A stretch of 48,956 nucleotides of DNA. It comes from Halomonas sp. DQ26W. GTDB taxonomy: Bacteria; Pseudomonadota; Gammaproteobacteria; Pseudomonadales; Halomonadaceae. Position numbers and translations under genes: made by a program. Under the pieces are notes generated by a model that was not told where the DNA came from, did not search any database, and saw nothing but the letters and a program-made list of their open reading frames with translations. Below are positions 1 through 7,416 of the stretch, piece by piece (the stretch's first letter is position 1; each line of letters starts with the position of its first letter). The stretch is taken from assembly GCF_003339685.1 (NCBI RefSeq), contig NZ_QPKI01000030.1, positions 1-48,956 of the forward strand. The letters are read 5' to 3'.

Positions 1-1
1 C

Positions 2-289
2 GGCTATACGCCGCTGATCGCCTCGCGCATCCGCTCGGGCCTGCCCATCGTCGGCCTGGCCCACAGCCCGGTAGCGCAGCGGCGCATGGCGCTCTATCGC
101 GGCGTGGTCTCGCTGCCCTTCAACACCAGCGACATGGCGCCCACCGAACTCAATGAGCGGGCGCTGGCGCTGCTGGTGAAGCAGGGCATTGCCAAACCGG
201 GGGAAGATGTCATTCTGACCCGGGGCGATCACATGAACGCCCATGGCGGCACCAACACCCTGAAGATACTCGAGGTGGGAAGACCATGA
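2..289 (+). CDS. pyk: Pyruvate kinase, C-terminal part (5' end outside window)
   Basis: The open frame runs in from the left edge and ends at TGA 287-289, giving about 95 residues. The sequence matches the C-terminal domain of pyruvate kinase: a GYTPLIASRIRSGLPIVGLA-like opening, then the PVAQRRMALYRGV segment and a closing stretch with LTRGDHMNAHGGTNTLKI. Pyruvate kinase converts phosphoenolpyruvate and ADP to pyruvate and ATP in the cytosol. The catalytic barrel lies outside the window, so isozyme type cannot be judged. The stop codon overlaps the start of the next gene by four bases (ATGA), which suggests translational coupling to methylglyoxal synthase. Confidence 0.88.
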   Translation, partial: GYTPLIASRIRSGLPIVGLAHSPVAQRRMALYRGVVSLPFNTSDMAPTELNERALALLVKQGIAKPGEDVILTRGDHMNAHGGTNTLKILEVGRP

Positions 290-768
290 CCGACCCGCGT
301 CCGCGGCGCACCGTGCAGCGCACCCTCCCGGCCCGCAAGCGCATCGCGCTGATCGCCCACGACGGCAAGAAAGAGGAACTGCTGGAGTGGGCCACACGCT
401 GGCAGCAGACCCTGGCCGACCATGAACTGGTCGGCACCGGCACCACTGCCGGACGCATCTCGGCGCAGCTGGGCCTGACGGTGGAAGGCCTGATGAGCGG
501 CCCGCTGGGAGGCGACCAGCAGATCGGCGCTCGCATCACCGAACAGCGGCTGGACCTGCTGGTCTTCTTCTGGGACCCCTTCGCACCCCAGCCCCACGAC
601 CCCGACGTCAAGGCGCTGCTTCGGCTCGCTGCCCTGTGGAACATTCCCGTGGCCTGCAACGCCGCCAGTGCCGACTTCCTGATCAGCTCTCCTTGGTTGT
701 CAGAGCCCTACGAGATGACCATTCCCGATGCCCAGGCATGGGTGGCATCACGCAATTCACAGGGCTGA
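286..768 (+). CDS. mgsA: Methylglyoxal synthase
   Basis: A 160-residue protein that converts dihydroxyacetone phosphate to methylglyoxal and phosphate, a bypass of lower glycolysis used when sugar phosphates build up. Visible family landmarks are the ALIAHD strand near residue 21, the GTGTTAGRI phosphate-binding segment near 50, SGPLGGDQQ with the expected catalytic Asp77, and FFWDPFAPQPHDPDVKALL containing His104 and Asp107. Length matches the E. coli enzyme (about 152) plus a short N-terminal extension. The ATG overlaps the stop of the pyruvate kinase gene (ATGA), so the two are probably co-translated. Confidence in the function is high; the physiological trigger is not visible. Confidence 0.95.
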   Translation: MTDPRPRRTVQRTLPARKRIALIAHDGKKEELLEWATRWQQTLADHELVGTGTTAGRISAQLGLTVEGLMSGPLGGDQQIGARITEQRLDLLVFFWDPFAPQPHDPDVKALLRLAALWNIPVACNAASADFLISSPWLSEPYEMTIPDAQAWVASRNSQG

Positions 769-817
769 CAGGCGGCCCGCGCCAGCCTCGCCCGACTATC
801 GCGTCTGAGGAAACCGC

Positions 818-2467
818 ATGTTCCAACTTACCCGCAGCGTCACCTGGCAAGCCCTGAAGCGACTACAGCAGGAAACCGCCAACGACCGGATCAAGGATTA
901 CTTCACCGCCGACCCCCAGCGCTTCGAGAAGATGAGCCTGCGAGTCGGCGGGCTGTTTCTCGATTACTCCAAGCATCAGGTCTCCGATGCTGTGCTGGCC
1001 AAGCTGCTCGAGCTCGCCGACCACTCGGCACTGGTCCAGCGGCGCGCCCAGATGTTTTCCGGCGACATCATCAATGTCACCGAGGACCGCCCGGTACTGC
1101 ACGCCGCCCTGCGCAACCTGGGCGACAGCCCGGTGATGGTCGATGGCAAGGACGTGATGCCGGAGATCCGTCGCTCCTGGGAGCAGCTGCGCCAGTTCGC
1201 CGACGCCGTACGCAGCAGCGAGTGGAAGGGCTTCAGCGGCAAGCGCATCAAGGACGTGGTCAACATCGGTATCGGCGGGTCGGACCTGGGGCCCAACATG
1301 GCGTGCCGGGCGCTGCTCAAGCACCGCCACCCGGAGCTCGCCTTCCACTTCGTATCCAATGTCGACGGCGCCCATATCCAGAAGGTGCTTTCCCGCCTCG
1401 ACCCGGCCACCACGCTGTTCATCGTCTCGACCAAGACCTTCTCCACCCAGGAGACGCTGCTCAACGCCAAGACGGCCCGCCGCTGGTTCGTGGAACAGGC
1501 CGGCGAAGACGCCGACGTGGGTGCCCACTTCGTCGCCGCCTCGACCAACCGCCGTGCCGCCATGGAGTTCGGCGTGCGCGAGGAGAACGTCTTCGAGTTC
1601 TGGGCCTGGGTCGGCGGGCGCTACTCCATGTGGTCCTCCATCGGCCTGCCGATCGCCCTTTCCGTGGGCTTCGACGGCTTCATGGAGATGCTCGAAGGCG
1701 CCTACGAGATGGACCAGCACTTCCTCTCCGCCCCCTTTGACCGGAACATGCCGGTGCTGATGGCGCTGGTCGGCATCTGGAACCTCAACTTCCACGGCGC
1801 CGAAACCCAGGCCATCGTGCCCTACGACCAGGCACTGCATCAGCTGCCCGCCTTCCTGCAGCAGCTGGACATGGAATCCAACGGCAAGTCGGTGGATATC
1901 TTCGGCCACCCGGTGGACTACAAGACCGGCCCCATCGTCTGGGGGCAGACCGGCTCCAACGGCCAGCACGCCTTCTTCCAGCTGCTGCACCAGGGTACCC
2001 GCTACGTGCCCATCGACTTTATCGCCTCACTCAAGCCGGAGCCCGGCGTCGAGGAGCACCACTTCGCCCTGCTTACCAACATGCTCGCCCAGGCCAACGC
2101 CTTCATGGAGGGCAGCCAGACCGGCGGTCGACTCGACCCCTACAGCTGCCCCGGCAATCGCCCCTCCAGCGTGCTGCTGCTCGACGAGCTGACACCCAAG
2201 AACCTCGGCGCGCTGATCGCGCTCTACGAGCACAAGGTCTTCGTCCAGGGAGTGATCTGGAACATCAACTCCTTCGACCAGTGGGGGGTGGAGCTGGGCA
2301 AGCGTATCGCCGGCGAGATCAGCGAGCGCCTGGACACCCAGACCCAGGACTTCGATGCTTCCACCCAGGGGCTGCTGGCCCTGGTGCGCGAGCATTTCCA
2401 CGCCACGCCCTCGACCACTCCACCACCTGCAAGGAGTGAGAACAAGGCACGCAAGAAGAAGAGCTGA
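818..2467 (+). CDS. pgi: Glucose-6-phosphate isomerase
   Basis: A 549-residue cytosolic enzyme interconverting glucose-6-phosphate and fructose-6-phosphate. Both family signatures are present: WVGGRYSMWSSIGL in the first half and GVIWNINSFDQWGVELGK near the end. Expected catalytic residues are Glu353 (in MESNGKS), His384 (in NGQHAFFQL) and Lys495. The start has a GAGGA ribosome-binding site. The C-terminus carries a proline-rich then Lys/Arg-rich tail (ending KARKKKS) beyond the usual fold. The gene ends only two bases from the stop of the convergent crcB gene, so any terminator must lie inside coding sequence. Confidence 0.97.
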   Translation: MFQLTRSVTWQALKRLQQETANDRIKDYFTADPQRFEKMSLRVGGLFLDYSKHQVSDAVLAKLLELADHSALVQRRAQMFSGDIINVTEDRPVLHAALRNLGDSPVMVDGKDVMPEIRRSWEQLRQFADAVRSSEWKGFSGKRIKDVVNIGIGGSDLGPNMACRALLKHRHPELAFHFVSNVDGAHIQKVLSRLDPATTLFIVSTKTFSTQETLLNAKTARRWFVEQAGEDADVGAHFVAASTNRRAAMEFGVREENVFEFWAWVGGRYSMWSSIGLPIALSVGFDGFMEMLEGAYEMDQHFLSAPFDRNMPVLMALVGIWNLNFHGAETQAIVPYDQALHQLPAFLQQLDMESNGKSVDIFGHPVDYKTGPIVWGQTGSNGQHAFFQLLHQGTRYVPIDFIASLKPEPGVEEHHFALLTNMLAQANAFMEGSQTGGRLDPYSCPGNRPSSVLLLDELTPKNLGALIALYEHKVFVQGVIWNINSFDQWGVELGKRIAGEISERLDTQTQDFDASTQGLLALVREHFHATPSTTPPPARSENKARKKKS

Positions 2468-2469
2468 GT

Positions 2470-2877
2470 CTACCCAGGACGACCGAGCGCCAACCGCGTC
2501 CGGACCGTGCGGTCGCCCAGCCAGGCGGCGGCGAGCCACAGCGGCACGCTGCCCAGTCCATAGAGCAGCGCCAGCCACGGCAGGCCGGCCTCGATCAGGT
2601 AGAGCGTCTCGAGGCTGAACAGCGAAAAGGTCGTGAAGCCGCCACAGAAGCCGGCCACCAGGAAGGGCTGCCAGCGTGCCACCCGCCCTCCCTGGCGGCA
2701 GGCCGCATAGGCGGCGAAGACGGCAATCAGCCAGGAGCCGGCCAGGTTCACCACCAGCGTGCCCCAGGGAAAGGCCGGACCCAGTGCCGCCAGCGAGGCA
2801 ACCGACATCAGATAGCGCAGGGCGCTGCCCAGGGCGCTGCCCACCCCCACCGCCGCATAATCGCGCCAGCCGCTCAC
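2470..2877 (-). CDS. crcB: Fluoride channel subunit CrcB/Fluc (second of pair)
   Basis: A 135-residue integral membrane protein with four predicted helices, of the CrcB/Fluc family that lets fluoride leave the cell. The GTG start (2877-2875) overlaps the stop of the upstream crcB gene by four bases (GTGA) and follows a GGAGGGG ribosome-binding site; a longer open frame exists upstream in the same phase but lies over the other crcB gene. Conserved features are the PWGTLVVNLAGS segment with the pore Asn and a GFCGGFTTFSLFSLE stretch near residues 76-90, which keeps the two 'Phe box' phenylalanines. This copy therefore looks like a normal pore-forming subunit. Confidence 0.88.
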   Translation of the reverse strand: MSGWRDYAAVGVGSALGSALRYLMSVASLAALGPAFPWGTLVVNLAGSWLIAVFAAYAACRQGGRVARWQPFLVAGFCGGFTTFSLFSLETLYLIEAGLPWLALLYGLGSVPLWLAAAWLGDRTVRTRLALGRPG

Positions 2878-3266
2878 AGCACCCCTCCTGCCAGCCACCA
2901 GCCCAGCCAGGCCAGTACGAGACCCGCCAGGCAGGTAGCGCCGACATTGGCCAGCGCCGCCGGTGTCCTGCCGCTCTGCCACAGCATCAGCGTCTGCAGG
3001 CTGAGCGAGGACACCGTGGTATAGCCGCCCAGCACGCCGATCATCAGGCCCAGCCAGGCCGAAGAGAGATCGAGACCCTGCGGTACGCCCAGGCGGCCGG
3101 CGAGCCAGCCGGCCAGCAGCGCCCCGCTGAGATTGACCGCCAGCGTGCCCCAGGGAAAGCGGGTGCCCAGCCAACGGGCCAGGAGCCGGGAAGCCGCCAA
3201 CCGGGCCATGCCCCCCGCGGCCCCTCCCACCGCCACCAGCAATACCGCGGCCCATCCGACGCTCAT
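2874..3266 (-). CDS. crcB: Fluoride channel subunit CrcB/Fluc (first of pair, atypical Phe box)
   Basis: A 130-residue four-helix membrane protein of the CrcB/Fluc family, first gene of a two-gene unit. It has the FPWGTLAVNLSG segment with Asn45 and the GVLGGYTT turn near residue 80. After that turn it reads TTVSSLSL where family members usually read TTFSTF, so both phenylalanines of the fluoride-lining box are replaced (by Val and Leu). Its four-base overlap with a normal partner suggests the two form a heterodimer with asymmetric pores, as known for paired Fluc genes in some other bacteria. The pairing is an inference. Confidence 0.85.
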   Translation of the reverse strand: MSVGWAAVLLVAVGGAAGGMARLAASRLLARWLGTRFPWGTLAVNLSGALLAGWLAGRLGVPQGLDLSSAWLGLMIGVLGGYTTVSSLSLQTLMLWQSGRTPAALANVGATCLAGLVLAWLGWWLAGGVL

Positions 3267-3305
3267 GCTGTATCCCCAGCGGACCCTATGATGCCAACCA
3301 ATGCC

Positions 3306-3448
3306 AGGCTATGTACGAAAACTGCCTGCGCTCGGCCATGCTGCGTTAAAAACCGGCTCAAAATACTCATTTACACCCCGTAAACTCCGCTTTTTCGCCG
3401 ATTTTTGCCTTGCCTGACCTTCGCTCGCCGACTTTTCGAACATAGCCT
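3306..3448. repeat. MITE-like imperfect palindrome with 16-bp terminal inverted repeats
   Basis: Terminal repeats AGGCTATGTACGAAAA (3306-3321) and TTTTCGAACATAGCCT (3433-3448) match as inverted copies at 15 of 16 positions. The 111 bases between them also fold back imperfectly: the AAAAACCGGC side (near 3349) pairs with the GCCGATTTTT side (near 3396), around a centre near ACACCCCGTA. No protein is encoded. This is the architecture of a small non-autonomous transposable element or a large REP-type hairpin. A second element of the same design but different sequence lies at 27275-27422. Confidence 0.6.
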
Positions 3449-3470
3449 AACGAAGTCATTGCGAACACAC

Positions 3471-3499
3471 AAAGAAAAGCCACCCGCAATACGGGTGGC
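3471..3499 (-). terminator. Rho-independent terminator on the minus strand
   Basis: An 8-bp perfect stem (GCCACCCG 3479-3486 with CGGGTGGC 3492-3499, loop CAATA) is followed, in minus-strand reading, by TTTTCTTT. No annotated minus-strand gene lies just upstream of it, because the region between it and the plus-strand channel gene is non-coding. It must therefore end an unannotated transcript or block antisense readthrough. Confidence 0.65.
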
Positions 3500-3544
3500 A
3501 AGAGGATCGAGCATACTCAAGGGAATCATGCCTAGGGGACAAGC
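3472..3544 (-). ncRNA. Candidate small RNA on the minus strand
   Basis: A transcript of about 70 nucleotides is proposed from a weak promoter read on the minus strand (TTGTAC 3580-3575, 18-base spacer, CATATT 3556-3551) to the intrinsic terminator at 3499-3471. The body contains C-rich segments (GUCCCCU, AUUCCC) that could be single-stranded. No open frame of note is present. It resembles no small RNA family I can name. The terminator is solid; the promoter is poor, so the transcript itself is a hypothesis. Confidence 0.3.
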
Positions 3545-3553
3545 AACCGAAAT

Positions 3554-3581
3554 ATGACACACATTGCATTACATGTACAAT
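3554..3581 (+). promoter_or_regulatory. Probable sigma-70 promoter of the YbiO-type channel gene
   Basis: ATGACA (3554-3559), a 16-base spacer and TACAAT (3576-3581) make a good -35/-10 pair, placing transcription start near 3588 and a leader of about 115 bases. The leader holds an 8-bp inverted repeat, CCGTTCGC (3611-3618) with GCGAACGG (3646-3653). The site overlaps the weak divergent promoter proposed for the minus-strand small RNA. Confidence 0.45.
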
Positions 3582-3702
3582 TTATGTATCGGAAAAACAC
3601 AACCCCACCGCCGTTCGCTCCGTGGTGACAAAGTCCGTATCATATGCGAACGGGAACATGACGAATTCCTGCCTACACGCCCGAGATGGAGGCCCCCGCG
3701 TG

Positions 3703-6030
3703 ATGCTGACACGTTTCATCCCCTGGCTGCTTGGCTGGCTGCTGCTGGCCTGCCTCGCTGCGACGCCCGCCCTGGCCCAGCCGATCGAGGCCGCCAATGG
3801 CCCCGCCTATTCGACGCTGGCCGACTTGCTCGAAAATGAGTCATCTCGGCAGCAACTCATTGACCACTTGCGTCAACAGGCGATTGATGAGGGCGCCCTG
3901 GCAAGCACCGAAGCCGTCCAGATGGGACATCCCCCGGAACAGGTATCACTGCCAAGGCAGCTGGCGGAGATGACCAGCCGCATTGTCAGCGATATCGGCG
4001 GGGAGTTCCGCAACCTGGTGAGTATCGTGACCGGCCTGTTCTCCGGTGAGACCAATGCCACCGCCTTCGACACGGCGGCCTTGGCCACTGCAACGATCAA
4101 CCTGGGCCTAGTGATACTTGCCACGTTCTTTTTCTTCATTGCATTCCGCCGCCTGGTAAAGCCACTGTTCACACGCATCAGCGGCTGGTCGTTGCAGGCC
4201 AGCAGCCTTACGCCGGTGGTGCGTCTGGTACTCTGCGTGGCCCTGGCAGCCCTGGTGGACGTACTGGTCGTGGTGCTGGCCTATATGGCTGGCAATCTGA
4301 TCGCCACCTTTGCCATCGGCGAGGCCGGTGAACTTTCTACGCGCGCGTCACTGTTCCTCAACGCCTTTTTGATCATCGAGCTGCTCAAGGCTGCCGTGCG
4401 GATGCTGTTCTCGTCACGCTACGAGGGGCTGCGCCTGCTGCCCATCTCGGCCGCGGAAGCCTTTTACTGGAACCGCTGGATAGCCCGGCTCATCGGTCTG
4501 GTGGGCTATGGCCTGATGGTGGTGGTGCCGCTAGCCAATTTCTACCTCGCCCCGACCCTGGGGCAGGGTATCGGCGCCCTGGTCATCTTCGGTGCCTTCT
4601 TCTACGCCGTGGCCGTAGTGCTAAAGAATCGGGTGCGAATCCGTGACAATCTCGACCAGTTGGCAGCCCGCAGCGACCTGACAGCGAGCCGGGTCTCTCT
4701 GCAGCTGTTCGCTCGCACCTGGCACCTGTTCGCCATGGCGTACTTCCTGATGGTGCTGGTGCTAACCCTGACCCGGCCAGCGGATGCCCTGCCCTTCGTG
4801 CTTCTCGCAACGCTCAAGACACTGGCCATCGTGGTGGTCGGAATGCTCTTATCGAGCCTGCTGACCCAGACCATCGGGCGCCGCATACGCCTTTCCGACG
4901 ACTTGCGCCGCAAGCTTCCTCTTCTGGAGCCACGCCTCAACAGCTATGTACCCAATGCCCTGCGTGTCATTCGTACCGTCATCCTGATCGCAGTGATTCT
5001 GCTGGTACTCAACGCCTGGGGGGCCTTCGACCTTCTGGCCTGGTACGCTTCCGAACCGGGTCGTGGTCTGGTGGGCATGCTGGCAAGCGTCGCGACGATT
5101 CTGGTCGTCGCCATCGCCGTCTGGCTGGGCCTGGCCAGCCTGATCGAGCACAAGCTGAACCCGGAGACCGGCACCGGCGAGCCCACGGCGCGTGCCAAGA
5201 CCCTGCTCTCGCTGTTCCGCAACGCCCTGGCCATCGCCCTGATCACCATGACGATGATGATCGTACTGGCCGAGATCGGTATCAACATCGGCCCGCTGAT
5301 CGCCGGTGCCGGTGTGCTCGGCCTGGCCATCGGTTTCGGTGCCCAGAAGCTGGTACAGGACATCATCACCGGGATCTTCATCCAGGTGGAGAACGCCATG
5401 AACACCGGCGACGTGGTCACGGTCGGCGGCATCACCGGCACCGCCGAACGGCTCAGCATCCGCTCGGTGGGTATTCGCGATATCTCGGGCACCTACCATA
5501 TCGTGCCCTTCTCCAGCGTCGACACCGTCTCCAACTATATGCGTGAGTTCGGCTACCACGTGGGTGAGTACGGCATTGCCTACCGCGAGAGCATCGATGA
5601 CGCCATCGTCACCCTGCGCGAAGCCTTCGATGAACTGGCGGCCGACGAAGCGCACAAGATGAACATCCTGGCTCCTCTGGAAGTGGCCGGGGTAACCGGC
5701 CTCGGCGACAGTTCGGTGAATATCCGCGTGCGGATCAAGACTACACCGGGCACCCAGTGGAGCACCGGCCGGGCCTTCAACCGGCTGGTCAAGCTGCACT
5801 TCGATGGCAAGGGCATCGAGATCCCCTTCCCCCATACCACGCTCTACTTCGGCGTGGGCAAAGAGGGCGAGGCGCCCCCGGCCAACCTGCGTGTCATGCA
5901 GCAGCCCTTCGATATCAACGGGCGTCCGGGCGGCCAGCCAAGTTCCGGTGAGAGCAGTCGTTCCGGCGAGGAGGACCCGCGCTCGAAGCCCAACCCTACG
6001 TTCAAGGGCGACTACGAAGACAAGGACTGA
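3703..6030 (+). CDS. ybiO: MscS-family mechanosensitive channel, YbiO type
   Basis: A 775-residue inner-membrane channel that opens on membrane tension and releases solutes after hypo-osmotic shock. The ATG at 3703 follows a GGAGG site and gives a clean signal peptide (residues 1 to about 26, ending PALAQ); an in-frame open stretch continues 27 codons upstream but lacks these features. After a periplasmic N-terminal part there are about ten membrane segments. The pore helix GAGVLGLAIGFGAQKL begins near residue 533 and is followed by the MscS beta domain (GDVVTVGGITGTAERLSIRS) and the alpha/beta cap. Length and N-terminal sequence resemble E. coli YbiO (741 residues). The hydrophilic acidic C-terminal tail is poorly conserved. 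A role in salt down-shock fits a halophile. Confidence 0.9.
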   Translation: MLTRFIPWLLGWLLLACLAATPALAQPIEAANGPAYSTLADLLENESSRQQLIDHLRQQAIDEGALASTEAVQMGHPPEQVSLPRQLAEMTSRIVSDIGGEFRNLVSIVTGLFSGETNATAFDTAALATATINLGLVILATFFFFIAFRRLVKPLFTRISGWSLQASSLTPVVRLVLCVALAALVDVLVVVLAYMAGNLIATFAIGEAGELSTRASLFLNAFLIIELLKAAVRMLFSSRYEGLRLLPISAAEAFYWNRWIARLIGLVGYGLMVVVPLANFYLAPTLGQGIGALVIFGAFFYAVAVVLKNRVRIRDNLDQLAARSDLTASRVSLQLFARTWHLFAMAYFLMVLVLTLTRPADALPFVLLATLKTLAIVVVGMLLSSLLTQTIGRRIRLSDDLRRKLPLLEPRLNSYVPNALRVIRTVILIAVILLVLNAWGAFDLLAWYASEPGRGLVGMLASVATILVVAIAVWLGLASLIEHKLNPETGTGEPTARAKTLLSLFRNALAIALITMTMMIVLAEIGINIGPLIAGAGVLGLAIGFGAQKLVQDIITGIFIQVENAMNTGDVVTVGGITGTAERLSIRSVGIRDISGTYHIVPFSSVDTVSNYMREFGYHVGEYGIAYRESIDDAIVTLREAFDELAADEAHKMNILAPLEVAGVTGLGDSSVNIRVRIKTTPGTQWSTGRAFNRLVKLHFDGKGIEIPFPHTTLYFGVGKEGEAPPANLRVMQQPFDINGRPGGQPSSGESSRSGEEDPRSKPNPTFKGDYEDKD

Positions 6031-6048
6031 TAGCGTCGGCAAACGAAA

Positions 6049-6132
6049 CCGCGGGGGCTGCCATTGGCAGCCCCCGCGGCGTTATGGGCACGTAATACGG
6101 ATAGGTGAAAGGGGCACCTGGGCGCCCCTTTC
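6049..6132. terminator. Two hairpins between convergent genes, probable bidirectional terminator
   Basis: Hairpin one has a perfect 14-bp stem (6049-6062 with 6066-6079, loop ATT), rich in GC. Hairpin two has a perfect 9-bp stem (GAAAGGGGC 6107-6115 with GCCCCTTTC 6124-6132). Neither has a long T-run, but they fill most of the 126 bases between the stops of the channel gene and hemY, so they plausibly end both transcripts. Confidence 0.6.
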
Positions 6133-6156
6133 CATGACGGTTTCCCCATGACGGTT

Positions 6157-7416
6157 CTACGGTTTCTTCTTGCCTGCCTTGCCGACTTCATCCTGTGGCT
6201 GAGGCTCGACCGGCTGAGGCAGCGATGGCAGCGACTTGTCGAGCAACTCGACGCTCTGGCGATAGTAGAGTTGGCTCTTGTTGTGCTCGCCCAGGTTGGC
6301 GAAGAGCCGCGCCAGCTCGGCGCAGACCACGCCGCTGGGGCGCTGACGCTGACTCGTCTCGAAATACTCCTGCGCCTTGCCCCAGTAGGCGTTGCGGAGC
6401 GCCAGTCGGCCCAGCGTGAGGAGCAGGTCCGGATCGTTGGGACGCTCCTGCAACCATTTCTCGGCATGCACCAGTTGACGCGCCGGGTCCACGTTGAGCA
6501 GGCCGTAGCGCAGCACCAGGCGGTTGTCCCAGTGCTCTTTGAGCGAATGCCTAAGTAGACGCTCGGCGATACCCTCCTCGTTGCCGCGCACCAGCGCCTC
6601 GGTGTAGAGCACCACCAGCTCGACGTTGTTGCGCAGCGGGTCCGGCATGTCGGCCCACAGGCTGCGTACCCGCTCCACGTTGCCGGGATCGCGAGCCTCG
6701 TGAATCAGCAGCTCCTTGTAGGCGCGCTGCTCCAGTTGCTGGCGCTCCTGAGGGGAGATCAGCTGACGCGCTGCGAGCCGGGGCATCAGGCGACGCAACC
6801 CTTCCCAATCGCTGACGCTCAGATAGGCCTGCTTGAGCTGCTTGAGTACCTGCGGATGGTTTGGCAGCTGACGGTCCAGCCGTGTCAGGATCGCCAACGC
6901 CTCCTCATACTGCTGGCGATCCAGCATCAGTTGCACCTGCATCAGGCCGACCGGGGTCTCGGCCCCCTCGGTGCTGAGATGGGCCCGCTTCAGCAGCTTG
7001 TCCGACTGCTCATAGTGACCCTGATAGTGGGCCGCCAGCGCGGCGGATAGGTAGTTGACCAACGGCGTGCCGGAATCATCGGCGGCCTTGACCAGCGATT
7101 TCTCGGCTCGCTTCCAGCGCCCTTCGGCCAGGGCCACCAAGCCTTGCACGGTCCGTTTCATGGCATTGCGATGACGGGTCCGGCTGTTCCATACCTTCAG
7201 CCGGCTAACCGGATGACTCATGCGCATCAGCAGCCGTAGTGCAAAATGCAGCACCAGGAATAGCGCCAGCAGCAGTATCAAACCGAACCAGAAGGAGGTT
7301 TGGAAGGAAGTGTCGCCGACTCGCACCAGCCAGTAGCCGGGCACTGAAACCATCAGCTGGCCGAACAGCGCTCCCAGCGCCAGCCCCAGGAGTACGATCA
7401 GAAGCAGTTTTCTCAT
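6157..7416 (-). CDS. hemY: HemY family TPR membrane protein
   Basis: A 419-residue inner-membrane protein of the proteobacterial HemY family (not the protoporphyrinogen oxidase also called HemY in Bacillus). Two N-terminal membrane helices (about residues 3-20 and 40-63) are followed by a long helical region with tetratricopeptide-type repeats, and a C-terminal proline/charged tail. It is the last gene of hemC-hemD-hemX-hemY, the usual gammaproteobacterial order. Its ATG overlaps the hemX stop by four bases. HemX and HemY are thought to assist or scaffold heme synthesis, but their biochemical role is not settled. Confidence 0.88.
   Translation of the reverse strand: MRKLLLIVLLGLALGALFGQLMVSVPGYWLVRVGDTSFQTSFWFGLILLLALFLVLHFALRLLMRMSHPVSRLKVWNSRTRHRNAMKRTVQGLVALAEGRWKRAEKSLVKAADDSGTPLVNYLSAALAAHYQGHYEQSDKLLKRAHLSTEGAETPVGLMQVQLMLDRQQYEEALAILTRLDRQLPNHPQVLKQLKQAYLSVSDWEGLRRLMPRLAARQLISPQERQQLEQRAYKELLIHEARDPGNVERVRSLWADMPDPLRNNVELVVLYTEALVRGNEEGIAERLLRHSLKEHWDNRLVLRYGLLNVDPARQLVHAEKWLQERPNDPDLLLTLGRLALRNAYWGKAQEYFETSQRQRPSGVVCAELARLFANLGEHNKSQLYYRQSVELLDKSLPSLPQPVEPQPQDEVGKAGKKKP

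Noticed and set aside
863..1990. Long open frame on the minus strand opposite pgi
   Set aside because: It is the antisense of a well-supported gene; its composition (His, Gly, Gln and Val rich) is the usual shadow in GC-rich DNA. The same applies to long shadows opposite ybiO, argH, glcB and amtB.
2470..3255. Single 261-residue minus-strand protein over both crcB genes
   Set aside because: Only its C-terminal half (from GTG 2877) has CrcB similarity; the first half is the wrong frame of the other crcB gene.
3267..3305. Fluoride riboswitch upstream of crcB
   Set aside because: The crcB-motif landmarks (GGnGATGG and the closing pseudoknot segments) are not visible in the 40 bases upstream; the partial resemblance to GCCTATGATG is on the wrong strand.
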